This document shows, one piece after another, positions 15,708 to 23,274 of a DNA stretch of 36,961 nt. The notes under the pieces were generated by a model that saw only the letters and a program-made list of their open reading frames with translations, made no database searches and was not told where the DNA came from. Origin of the DNA: Ruminococcus sp. UBA3286 (GTDB lineage: Bacteria; Bacillota; Clostridia; Oscillospirales; Ruminococcaceae); the NCBI GenBank assembly GCA_002362135.1, contig DETO01000069.1, positions 4,055 to 41,015 of the forward strand, read 5' to 3'. The position numbers and the translations under genes were made by a program. The stretch's first letter is position 1. Each line of letters begins with the position of its first letter.

Positions 15708-18092
15708 TTATTCGTAGACGGCAGAAGCTATATCCACCGTTTGCTTGGCGTCTTTGGCGTAGAAATCGGCGTTTATCTGCTTTGCGTATTCGGGAGTAAG
15801 AACCGCGCCGCCTACGACCGTTTTGCACTGCGGATATTTTTCATTCAAAAGGGCGACCGTATCCGCCATCGCTCCGAGCGTCGTGGTCATGAGAGCCGAC
15901 AATCCGACAAGCTTGACCTGATTTTCAATTGCGGCATTCAGAACAGTTTCGGGCGGAACGTCCCTGCCGAGGTCTATGACCGTAAATCCGTAGCTTTCAA
16001 GCAGGACTTTGACAATATTTTTGCCGATATCGTGAATATCCCCCTTGACTGTCGCAAGAACGACTTTTCCCTTTGATACGGCTGATTTTCCGCTTGCGGC
16101 AAGCTTTTCGCGGATAATTTCAAAGCAAGCCTGCGCCGCACCTGCTGTAAGAATAAGCTGCGGCAGGAATATCGTACCCTTTTCAAATTTCGAGCCTGCA
16201 TTGTCGAGCGCGGGAATCAGGCAATTATTTATTATCTCCATTGGGTCGTCCGTTTCCAGAAGCTTTTCCGCAGCTTTAACGGCGTCGGCTTTCAGACCGT
16301 TTTCGACCGCGTACACGATATCGGGCGAGCCTTTATCGGCTGTAACGGGCTTCGGAGCGTTATCAGTCTGAGCGTAGGCGGCGATGAATTCTTCGGAATT
16401 CCTGTCGATGCCTGCCAAAAGTTTATACGCCCTTACCGCGCCGATTATGGAATCGATATTGGGGTTGATTATCGGCAGATCGAGACCCTTTTGGAGAGCC
16501 ATTGTGAGGAAAGTTCTTGTGATAGTTTCGCGGTTCGGCAGACCAAATGAAATGTTCGATACGCCGAGTACAGTACGAAGTCCCAGTTCAGTTTTAACGC
16601 GGTGAAGCGCGTCGAGAGTTGCGGGAACGGCGTCCTGTTCGGCAGAAGCCGTAAGCGTCAGACAGTCGATGAAAACGTCCTCTTTGGGGATTCCGTATTC
16701 CATGGCGCGGTTCATGATTTTTTCCGCTATGGCAAATCTGCCCTCCGCCGTTTTGGGAATTCCGTTCTTATCAAGGGTAAGTCCGACTACGGCGGCTCCG
16801 TATTTTTTTACAAGAGGAAGAATAGCGTCTAACGATTCGTCCTCGCCGTTTACGGAATTCACGATGGCTTTTCCGTTGTAAACGCGCAGACCCGCTTCAA
16901 TTACGGCAGGAATTGTGGAATCAAGCTGCAAGGGCGTATCGCAGATACCTTGTATAGCCTTTACCGCGGTTATCATCATTTCTTTTTCGTCAATTTCGGG
17001 CAGTCCTACGTTGACGTCGAGAATTTCCGCGCCTGCGTGTACTTGCTCGACAGCCTGACCGAGAATGTAGTCTATATCATGCTCCGCAAGAGCCTGCTTG
17101 AATCTTTTTTTGCCCGTGGGATTGATACGCTCGCCAATAACGCGCGGCTGATCTATTTCAACAAAATTTACTGCGGAACATACCACGCTGCGGCGAATTA
17201 CGTCGCAAGGAGAATATTCCATATCTTCAAGAGCGTTCACGACGGCGGCGATGTGCGCGGGAGTAGTTCCGCAGCAGCCTCCGAAGATCTTCACGCCTGC
17301 TTTTGCGAGTTTTACCGCGCTTTCCGCAAACTGTTCGGGAGACACGTTGAATTTGTTTGTAACGGGATCGGGAAGTCCTGCGTTTGGCTTTGCGATTACG
17401 GGAAGGACGGTAAGACTGCATATTTTCTCCAGTACGGGATAAAGTTCGTCAGGGCCGAGGGAGCAGTTCACGCCGATAGCGTCCGCGCCGAGACCTTCGA
17501 GAACAGCTGTCATGCATTCGGGAGAAACTCCCGTAAACGTGCGCATATTCTCCTCGAAAGTCATGGTAACGAGAACGGGCTTGTCGGAATTTTCCTTGGC
17601 GGCAAGCAGAGCGGCTTTCACTTCGTAAAGGTCGGTCATCGTCTCGATTACTATCACGTCCGCGCCGCAGCCTGCAAGCACGATCTCCTTGTAATATTCG
17701 TATGCTTTTTCAAAACTGAGCGACCCCGACGGTTCGAGAAGCTGACCGAGAGGGCCTATATCGAGAGCGACAAGCGCGCTGCCCGCCGATTTTTTAGCGT
17801 TTTCGACGGCTGCCGAAACAACCTCTTGTACGGAATATCCGCTGCCGCTTAGTTTGCAGCCGTTTGCGCCGAAAGTGTTGGCATAGATTATATCCGCGCC
17901 GCTTTCCGCGTATTGACGGTGAATATCGGCTATAACTTCGGGAGCGGTTATATTGAGCAGTTCGGGAATATGACCCGTCTCGATACCTGCCGCCTGAAGC
18001 ATAGTTCCCATGCCGCCGTCGAGGAAGATGAAGCCGCTGCGGTCAAGAAGATCGTTCCATTTTGTTTTTGCCGAATCTGAATTTATACTCAT
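15708..18092 (-). CDS. metH: Cobalamin-dependent methionine synthase lacking the reactivation domain
   Basis: 794 residues. It transfers a methyl group from methyltetrahydrofolate through cobalamin to homocysteine. Domains in order: homocysteine-binding barrel (1-290) with zinc ligands C210, C273 and C274 (VNCS, GGCCGT); pterin-binding barrel (about 315-570, VIGERINPTGKKRFK); helical cap and B12-binding domain (about 590-794) with the cobalt-ligand motif GDIHDIGKN, His at 687. The AdoMet-binding reactivation domain of about 330 residues found in E. coli MetH is missing, and the protein ends normally after the B12 domain. Such short forms are known in anaerobes and presumably use a separate reactivation protein. 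Start ATG 18092 follows GAGGTG. It is 9 bases downstream of pheA, so the two form an operon. Confidence 0.93.
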   Translation of the reverse strand: MSINSDSAKTKWNDLLDRSGFIFLDGGMGTMLQAAGIETGHIPELLNITAPEVIADIHRQYAESGADIIYANTFGANGCKLSGSGYSVQEVVSAAVENAKKSAGSALVALDIGPLGQLLEPSGSLSFEKAYEYYKEIVLAGCGADVIVIETMTDLYEVKAALLAAKENSDKPVLVTMTFEENMRTFTGVSPECMTAVLEGLGADAIGVNCSLGPDELYPVLEKICSLTVLPVIAKPNAGLPDPVTNKFNVSPEQFAESAVKLAKAGVKIFGGCCGTTPAHIAAVVNALEDMEYSPCDVIRRSVVCSAVNFVEIDQPRVIGERINPTGKKRFKQALAEHDIDYILGQAVEQVHAGAEILDVNVGLPEIDEKEMMITAVKAIQGICDTPLQLDSTIPAVIEAGLRVYNGKAIVNSVNGEDESLDAILPLVKKYGAAVVGLTLDKNGIPKTAEGRFAIAEKIMNRAMEYGIPKEDVFIDCLTLTASAEQDAVPATLDALHRVKTELGLRTVLGVSNISFGLPNRETITRTFLTMALQKGLDLPIINPNIDSIIGAVRAYKLLAGIDRNSEEFIAAYAQTDNAPKPVTADKGSPDIVYAVENGLKADAVKAAEKLLETDDPMEIINNCLIPALDNAGSKFEKGTIFLPQLILTAGAAQACFEIIREKLAASGKSAVSKGKVVLATVKGDIHDIGKNIVKVLLESYGFTVIDLGRDVPPETVLNAAIENQVKLVGLSALMTTTLGAMADTVALLNEKYPQCKTVVGGAVLTPEYAKQINADFYAKDAKQTVDIASAVYE

Positions 18093-18101
18093 ATTAACAC
18101 C

Positions 18102-19217
18102 TCATTCATTTTTAAAAGTGCCGAGGAATCTGAAATATTCCACATTTTTAGCGAGGTCGTTCATAAGGGCTTTTACGCCCGTATCAGTTATTCTGCCATT
18201 GAAATCAAGATAAAACATAACGTTGAAGCTTCCGTCTTTGAGAGGGCGGCTTTCGATTTTAAGCAGATTCATGCCGTTTACGTAAAATTTTGTAAGCAGG
18301 CGATAAAGGCTTCCCTCCGTATCCTGAGTTTTTATCATTACCGATATCGCGTCAGCTTCGGGGTCTATCTGCATATCGCGCGAAATACAAATGAAGCGGG
18401 TGCGGTTTATCTGGCAGTCGGAAACGTTACGCGCAAGAATTTTAAGTCCGAGCTGTTCGGCGCACTCCACGGAACAGATAGCCGCGATATTTTCCGTGCT
18501 TTCCGCGACCATTGCGGCGGCGGTGGCAGTATTGCCGTATTCGGCGGTTTTCAGACCGTGAGCCGTGAGATAGTCGCAGCATTGAGCAATAGCCTGTGGG
18601 TGGGAATATACCGTATCGATATCTTCTATGCTGTCAACATTTTTCGCGGCGATACAATGATTTATCTCCACGCACACTTCCTTAACGGTATAAACGCTGT
18701 ATTTCGCCATAAGATCGTAGGTGCTGCTTACAGAGCCTGCTGTCGAATTGTGAACGGGAAGAACGCCGTAATCGAGTTCTCCCGACTGAACGGCGGCGAA
18801 AACGTCCTCGAAAGTTTTATAGAATATCGGCTTTTTCTGTCCGAAAATAAGACGTGCGGCGGCTTCGGAATTAGCTCCGGAAGTACCCTGACAGCCGATT
18901 TTTACGGCGTTTTCGAAATCGGGAGCTTTATATTCAAGCGGCGCGCCGTCGGAGAGAAGCTTGCGGTTCTGGAGAATTTTGCTGATATCCATTATTGTGG
19001 TAAAAAGGGCAGCCGTGCCGTTTTCAAGCTGCGTATCGTTCGTCAAAAATTTTATCCTGTCGATTACCTGCTGTTCGCGTCCGCCCTGAAATACGGGGAG
19101 ATCGTGCTTTTTTTTGTAGTCTGCCACGCCCTTGCAAAGTTCCATTCTTTTCATGAACAGGTCGAGTATCTGTTCGTCTATTTCGTCTATATTGTTTCGA
19201 AGCTGATCGAGATCCAT
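18102..19217 (-). CDS. pheA: Bifunctional chorismate mutase / prephenate dehydratase (P-protein)
   Basis: 371 residues. Residues 1-85 are an AroQ-type chorismate mutase (MDLDQLRNNIDEIDEQILDL, KKKHDLPVFQGGREQQVIDR). Residues about 108-285 are the prephenate dehydratase (IGCQGTSGANSEAAARL; the NRTRFICISR motif holds the catalytic Thr). Residues about 290-371 are an ACT domain with ESRPLKDGSFNVMFYLDF, where phenylalanine feedback binds (ESRP is conserved). It turns chorismate into phenylpyruvate for phenylalanine synthesis. The ATG at 19217 has a GGAGG 7 bases upstream; the longer open frame upstream has no such support. The promoter is at 19249-19277 and metH follows. Confidence 0.95.
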   Translation of the reverse strand: MDLDQLRNNIDEIDEQILDLFMKRMELCKGVADYKKKHDLPVFQGGREQQVIDRIKFLTNDTQLENGTAALFTTIMDISKILQNRKLLSDGAPLEYKAPDFENAVKIGCQGTSGANSEAAARLIFGQKKPIFYKTFEDVFAAVQSGELDYGVLPVHNSTAGSVSSTYDLMAKYSVYTVKEVCVEINHCIAAKNVDSIEDIDTVYSHPQAIAQCCDYLTAHGLKTAEYGNTATAAAMVAESTENIAAICSVECAEQLGLKILARNVSDCQINRTRFICISRDMQIDPEADAISVMIKTQDTEGSLYRLLTKFYVNGMNLLKIESRPLKDGSFNVMFYLDFNGRITDTGVKALMNDLAKNVEYFRFLGTFKNE

Positions 19218-19248
19218 TTTTATTCCTCCGTTTTTACTTATTATAGTA

Positions 19249-19277
19249 ATTATAACAGATTTTGGCTGGAAAATCAA
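19249..19277 (-). promoter_or_regulatory. Promoter of the pheA-metH operon
   Basis: On the minus strand TTGATT (19272-19277) and TATAAT (19249-19254) are 17 bases apart. The leader to the pheA ATG is only about 25-30 nt, too short for a T-box or a B12 or SAM riboswitch, so regulation of this operon is not of that type here. Confidence 0.75.
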
Positions 19278-19356
19278 CAGTAAGAGCAAGATTTTATTGT
19301 CAATTGGTAATTGAAGCGTTATATAATTTTTATATGTATGAAGTGTAGATAAACTG

Positions 19357-19386
19357 TTGCAAAATATCAACAGAATATGTTATAAT
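19357..19386 (+). promoter_or_regulatory. Promoter of ruvC
   Basis: TTGCAA (19357-19362), an 18-base spacer and TATAAT (19381-19386). It diverges from the pheA promoter about 80 bases away. I looked for a Firmicute LexA box (GAAC-N4-GTTC) here and saw none. Confidence 0.65.
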
Positions 19387-19436
19387 AATAATGTGTAATT
19401 TGGATAGGTGCGTACAAAAATTAATAGGTGAATGAT

Positions 19437-19922
19437 TTGAAAAAAATAAGGATTCTGGGCGTTGATCCGGGTTATGCTATCGTCGGATTCGGCGTTGTGG
19501 AGTATGACGGCATACATTTTTCCCCGATAGAATACGGGGCTGTCCTTACCGAGGCTCACACGCCCTTTACGGAACGCCTGCGCGCGATACATACGGATAT
19601 GGAATATATCTTTGAAAAATTCAAACCCGACTGCATGGCTATAGAAAAGCTGTTTTTCACTACGAATCAGAAAACCGCCATAGACGTTGCTCAGGCAAGA
19701 GGCGTCACGGTGCTTTCGGCGGCGGTCAGGAACGTTCCCGTTTACGAATATACGCCGCTTCAGGTGAAATCGGCTGTTGTGGGCTATGGCAAGGCGGAGA
19801 AAATGCAGGTCATGGAAATGACGAGACAGTTGTTGAATTTAGCGCAGATACCAAAGCCCGACGACGCGGCGGACGCGCTTGCTATCGCCATTTGTCACGG
19901 GCATACCACAAGATGGGGATGA
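19437..19922 (+). CDS. ruvC: Holliday junction resolvase RuvC
   Basis: 161 residues. This endonuclease cuts Holliday junctions as a dimer on RuvAB-bound DNA. The acidic active site is complete: GVDPG near the start, AIEKLFF in the middle and DDAADALAIAICH near the end. I prefer TTG 19437 (MKKIRILGVDPG) because AGGTGA (19426-19431) sits 5 bases before it and known RuvC proteins begin just before ILGVDPG. An in-frame GTG at 19428 overlaps that ribosome site. A repeat element and about 60 further bases separate it from ruvA, where the two genes are often adjacent. Confidence 0.95.
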   Translation: MKKIRILGVDPGYAIVGFGVVEYDGIHFSPIEYGAVLTEAHTPFTERLRAIHTDMEYIFEKFKPDCMAIEKLFFTTNQKTAIDVAQARGVTVLSAAVRNVPVYEYTPLQVKSAVVGYGKAEKMQVMEMTRQLLNLAQIPKPDDAADALAIAICHGHTTRWG

Positions 19923-20083
19923 GAGTCTTTTTAGCATCTCGCTGCGCACATCTTTTCGGCAGATTTTCCAGCTGAACTTCGTCGAAAAGCCTTGAAATGC
20001 GTCAGCATTCCTTCGGCTTTTCTCCTTGTTAGCTGAAAAATCTGCTCGAAAATCTGCACCCACCGAGATACTAAACAGACTCT
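19922..20083. repeat. Inverted-repeat element, family 2, copy F
   Basis: 162 bp whose ends are 20-base inverted repeats with two mismatches (AGAGTCTTTTTAGCATCTCG against AGAGTCTGTTTAGTATCTCG). The pairing continues inward (TTTTCGGCAGATTTTCCAGC with AGCTGAAAAATCTGCTCGAAA) to a core hairpin CGAAAAGCC...GGCTTTTC. Nearly the same length as copy E, with a related core in opposite orientation but different arms. It begins one base before the end of the ruvC stop codon, so it forms part of the ruvC-ruvA spacer. Confidence 0.85.
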
Positions 20084-20097
20084 AAGAGCCAACTTAA

Positions 20098-20118
20098 TAT
20101 CTCGCTGCATACATCTTT
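20098..20118 (+). repeat. Partial direct copy of the copy-F left end
   Basis: TATCTCGCTGCATACATCTTT (20098-20118) matches 19936-19956 of copy F with few changes. It may be a scar of a second insertion or of slippage. It lies 27 bases before ruvA. Confidence 0.55.
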
Positions 20119-20145
20119 AAAATCACGAATGATAGGAGCAAACTT

Positions 20146-20751
20146 ATGATATACAGTCTTCGCGGCAAGATACTTGTAAAGGAACTCGGACTTGCCGTTA
20201 TAGAATGCGGAGGAGTCGGATACGGCTGCAAAACTTCATACAATACGCTGAAAAAGCTTGGGGAGATCGGCAGCGAAGCCATGCTTTACACGCATCTTAA
20301 CGTGCGCGAGGACGCCGTCGATCTTTTCGGATTCGCCGATATGCAGGAGCTTAACTGCTTCCGTCTGCTTATTTCCGTTTCGGGAATAGGCCCGAAAGCG
20401 GGTATTTCGATTTTGTCCGATATGACTCCCGAACAGTTCGCGTTTTTCATAGCTTCGGGGGACAGCAAGGCGTTCACCAAAACAAAAGGAATCGGCGCAA
20501 AAACGGCTCAGAGGCTCGTTCTGGAACTGAAAGACAAGATATCTTCCGATTCTTTGGGCGGAAAAGCCGATGATTCCTATGTTCCGCAGAATTCCGGCGG
20601 AGATGGTTCGGCAGTCGGAGAAGCTCTCGAAGCCCTTATGGTGCTTGGCTATTCTCAGGGAGAAGCCGCCGCCGCTCTCCGAAAACTCGATCCTGCTCTC
20701 AGCACTCAGGAACTTATAAAAGAAACGCTGAAACTGCTGAATTCCAGATGA
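20146..20751 (+). CDS. ruvA: Holliday junction branch migration protein RuvA
   Basis: 201 residues, normal length. Tetramers hold the Holliday junction and load RuvB. Domain I is an OB fold (MIYSLRGKILVKELGLAVIE, then VGYGC), domain II holds the helix-hairpin-helix pairs (LLISVSGIGPKAGISILSDM; KTKGIGAKTAQRLVLELKDK), and domain III is the RuvB-contacting helical bundle at about 155-201 (EALEALMVLGYSQGEAAAAL), joined by a flexible Gly/Ser linker. AGGAG sits about 9 bases before the ATG. An SseB-like gene separates it from ruvB. Confidence 0.97.
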   Translation: MIYSLRGKILVKELGLAVIECGGVGYGCKTSYNTLKKLGEIGSEAMLYTHLNVREDAVDLFGFADMQELNCFRLLISVSGIGPKAGISILSDMTPEQFAFFIASGDSKAFTKTKGIGAKTAQRLVLELKDKISSDSLGGKADDSYVPQNSGGDGSAVGEALEALMVLGYSQGEAAAALRKLDPALSTQELIKETLKLLNSR

Positions 20752-20768
20752 TTTTATTATGAATAATA

Positions 20769-20798
20769 ACACGAAACGAGCTGAATTTCGTGTATAAT
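20769..20798 (+). promoter_or_regulatory. Palindrome overlapping a -10-like hexamer before the SseB-like gene
   Basis: ACACGAAA (20769-20776) and TTTCGTGT (20786-20793) form an 8-bp inverted repeat whose right arm runs into TATAAT (20793-20798). No good -35 is present at the right spacing. It could be a weak activator-dependent promoter with an operator, or just a hairpin between the two genes. Confidence 0.35.
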
Positions 20799-20834
20799 AT
20801 CAAAGGCTCTGCCTGAATGAAAGGAAGATAATTT

Positions 20835-21569
20835 ATGATGAATCTTGACGAGCTGCTTAAAGCCGCGATAAAAGACCCCTCAAAGCGTTCGCTGTTTTTG
20901 CAGACTCTCATAAAAAGCGACGTCTACGTGATCTGTAAAAATCCCGTAAAATACGAGCGCGGAAGAGAAGAGGGCGGAATACAGCTTGAACTTATCACTA
21001 TCCGCAACCCTCACGGCGATATTTTTATACCGTTTTTCACCAGTCATCGCGCTTTACAGCAGTTTGCAAAGCGGTATGTGGAATTTTACAAGATAAACTG
21101 TCTCCGCCTTTTTGACCTTATCCAGACGGCTTCGGCTGTTCTTAATCCGAATTCCTACGGCAAGGAATTTTCCTCTCAGGAGATAAAAAGCATTCTTATG
21201 ATAGCCAGAAATCTCAAGATAAGGGCTATTTCGTATAATGAGGAGGAGACTATAAATTATCGTCCGTGCAGCTATTCCGTAAGTCATCTTACAAAGCCTG
21301 CTTCGAAATTTCTTGCAAAGCAGGAAAATGTCGACCGCGCTTTCATAATGGAAATGATCAAGGGCTGCGAAAAGCCGCAGCTGCTTATTGTTCTCGATAT
21401 GATGGGAAATACGCGTAAAGTTTTCGTGCCTTTTTCGAAATATCTTGCAAAAAGCGTAAAGGCGAACGAGCATCTCTGCTTCATTACATATGAACAGGAC
21501 ATGGGAAAAAAAGCCGCTGCAACGGTCGATCCTTTCTATGTCCGCAAAAAGAGACATTTTGAAAAGTAA
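20835..21569 (+). CDS. SseB-like protein
   Basis: 244 residues, soluble, with no signal or membrane segment. The N-terminal part fits the SseB domain (PF07179): a helical start, a beta strand IQLELITIRNPHGDIFIPFF, then FFTSHRALQQFAKRYVEFYK. The C-terminal part (about 175-240) has a second alpha/beta segment, LLIVLDMMGNTRKVFVPFSK, compatible with the SseB C-terminal domain. SseB was named for enhanced serine sensitivity in E. coli, and its biochemical role is unclear. Two start ATGs in tandem follow AAGGAAG. It lies between ruvA and ruvB, 12 bases before ruvB, so it should be co-expressed with the resolvasome genes; a link to recombination is only inferred from position. Confidence 0.7.
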   Translation: MMNLDELLKAAIKDPSKRSLFLQTLIKSDVYVICKNPVKYERGREEGGIQLELITIRNPHGDIFIPFFTSHRALQQFAKRYVEFYKINCLRLFDLIQTASAVLNPNSYGKEFSSQEIKSILMIARNLKIRAISYNEEETINYRPCSYSVSHLTKPASKFLAKQENVDRAFIMEMIKGCEKPQLLIVLDMMGNTRKVFVPFSKYLAKSVKANEHLCFITYEQDMGKKAAATVDPFYVRKKRHFEK

Positions 21570-21581
21570 CAGGAGTTTTGA

Positions 21582-22637
21582 ATGATTCAGACAGAAGATA
21601 TGGAATTCGCTCCCCGCGTTATTTCTCCGGAAAATACCGTTGAGGACGGCGATACAGAAGTCAGTCTCCGACCGCAGAGCCTTCACGAATACGTTGGTCA
21701 GGATAAGGTCAAGGAGAAAATAGCCGTTTATATCGAGGCGGCAAAACGCAGAGGCGAACCCCTTGACCATGTTCTGCTGTACGGCCCTCCCGGACTTGGC
21801 AAAACTACGCTTTCATCTATAATCGCTCATGAACTGGGCGTGAATCTCCGTGTTACGACAGGCCCTGCAATTGAAAAGCCTGGTGATCTCGTATCGCTGC
21901 TTACGGGACTTTCCGATAACGACGTGCTGTTCATCGATGAGATTCACCGTCTTTCGCGCCCTGTTGAGGAACTGCTCTATCCTGCTCTTGAGGACAGAGT
22001 TATAGATATAATAATCGGAAAAGGCCCTTCGGCGCGGTCGATACGCATGGATCTGCGCCCTTTCACGCTGATAGGAGCGACTACGAGAGCGGGTCAGCTT
22101 TCCGCGCCGCTCCGCGACAGATTCGGCGTTATAGAGCGTCTGGAACTCTACAGCAAAGAGCAGCTTACGGATATTGTACGCCGCAGCGCGATGATACTGG
22201 GAATTCCCTGCGAAACCGACGGAGCGGCTGAAATTGCAGGCAGAGCGCGCGGTACTCCGCGAATCGCAAACCGCCTTCTGAAACGCGTCCGCGATTTTGC
22301 CGACGTTCTCGGAAACGGGCAGATCACGCGCGAGATAGCGGCTATAGCCCTAAGCAGACTGGAGATAGACAAACTGGGACTGGACAGTCTCGACAGGCGT
22401 ATGCTGACCATGATAATAAAGGGCTATGGCGGAGGCCCCGTAGGACTGGAAACGCTCGCTTCGGCTATAGGCGAGGAATCCGTTACGCTGGAGGATATCT
22501 GCGAGCCGTTCCTCATGCAGCTGGGATTTTTGGGCAGAACTCCGCGTGGAAGAATAGCTACCCGTCTCGCTTACGATCATCTGGGGATAAAGCCTCCCGA
22601 CAGCGGCGTTAAGGACGACGGTCAGCTTTCGTTTTGA
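21582..22637 (+). CDS. ruvB: Holliday junction branch migration ATPase RuvB
   Basis: 351 residues. Hexameric AAA+ motor that drives branch migration on RuvA-bound junctions. Signatures: SLRPQSLHEYVGQDKVKEKI, Walker A GPPGLGKTT, Walker B VLFIDEIHRLSRPVEELLYP, the arginine finger region LRDRFGVIERLE, and the winged-helix DNA-binding C-terminal domain with GLETLASAIGEE and GRTPRGRIAT. AGGAG lies 6 bases before ATG. Its stop overlaps the start of the next gene (TGATG), which implies translational coupling. Confidence 0.98.
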   Translation: MIQTEDMEFAPRVISPENTVEDGDTEVSLRPQSLHEYVGQDKVKEKIAVYIEAAKRRGEPLDHVLLYGPPGLGKTTLSSIIAHELGVNLRVTTGPAIEKPGDLVSLLTGLSDNDVLFIDEIHRLSRPVEELLYPALEDRVIDIIIGKGPSARSIRMDLRPFTLIGATTRAGQLSAPLRDRFGVIERLELYSKEQLTDIVRRSAMILGIPCETDGAAEIAGRARGTPRIANRLLKRVRDFADVLGNGQITREIAAIALSRLEIDKLGLDSLDRRMLTMIIKGYGGGPVGLETLASAIGEESVTLEDICEPFLMQLGFLGRTPRGRIATRLAYDHLGIKPPDSGVKDDGQLSF

Positions 22638-23152
22638 TGCGAATGCGGAATTATCGGGAGAATAATCGCCTTGACGCTCCCGAAACAGGAAAAATGATAA
22701 ACGGTCAGGCACTCGGAAGCGTTGCGAAACTTCGTTATGGGGCGTGTTCCATGAGTTTCAACGGCTGCGAGGTCATAGCGGTCTGCAACGCCCTGACTTA
22801 TGCGAATATTCCGCGCGATATACGCGAGATAGCCGCATATATGGAAAAATACCGCGTATTTATTGGAATCTTCGGGTGCAGCGTTTATCGTATCGGCAAA
22901 ACGCTGTCCCATTTCGGAGTGGAAAACCAAACCGTATCTATCGGGCAGGCAGGAGACGCCTTTATCATGTCATCATGGACGGGGCGTCCTCTTTTTTCAT
23001 CTATCCACACGGTTTTCTGCATTCGTGAAAACGGCAGGATAAAGGTCTATAACAGGTACAACAGCTGCGGCGAAGCGAGATTTTACGATTCGCCCGTGGA
23101 TATTTTTTCAGACAGAATGCCTTTGAGGGTGTATAATATTTTATCTGAATAA
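22637..23152 (+). CDS. Papain-like / C39-like cysteine peptidase-fold protein
   Basis: 171 residues. After a short polar start, LRYGACSMSFNGCEVIAVCN resembles the catalytic helix of C39-like peptidases (Cys at residue 44, followed by the typical A-x-x-N-A-L). SSIHTVFCIRENGRIKVYNR supplies a candidate His (124) and Asn (139). It has no signal peptide or membrane segment, so it acts in the cytoplasm if it is active. The ATG overlaps the ruvB stop as TGATG and has no good ribosome site of its own; ATG at 22694, preceded by AGGAAAA, is an alternative. Substrate unknown. It may be a structural relative without peptidase activity. Confidence 0.6.
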   Translation: MRMRNYRENNRLDAPETGKMINGQALGSVAKLRYGACSMSFNGCEVIAVCNALTYANIPRDIREIAAYMEKYRVFIGIFGCSVYRIGKTLSHFGVENQTVSIGQAGDAFIMSSWTGRPLFSSIHTVFCIRENGRIKVYNRYNSCGEARFYDSPVDIFSDRMPLRVYNILSE

Positions 23153-23179
23153 AGGCGTCATCACATAAACAATCATGAG

Positions 23180-23254
23180 ATCAATTTTTATTGTGCCGCA
23201 TTATGCAGGGGGACAGAGTCCCCTTGCATAACGCAGCACAAGTAAAAATTTGAT
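23180..23254. repeat. Inverted-repeat element, family 1, short copy C
   Basis: 75 bp made of only the terminal inverted repeats (ATCAATTTTTATTGTGCCGC and the complement of the right end) and one hairpin GGGGAC/GTCCCC (23209-23223). It lacks the three inner hairpins of copies A and B, so it shows the minimal unit. It lies between the C39-like gene and the GlmM-like gene, directly before the ribosome site of the latter. Confidence 0.85.
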
Positions 23255-23274
23255 TTCTGAGAGGAGGAGCAAAT

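Noticed and set aside
16950..17852. 300-codon plus-strand open frame
   Set aside because: Antisense shadow of metH; its composition is low in hydrophobic core patterns and it has no ribosome site.
19218..19428. T-box, SAM or B12 riboswitch upstream of pheA-metH
   Set aside because: The leader after the promoter is only about 30 nt and no conserved riboswitch element is visible.
19330..19436. LexA/SOS box controlling ruvC
   Set aside because: No GAAC-N4-GTTC match near the promoter.
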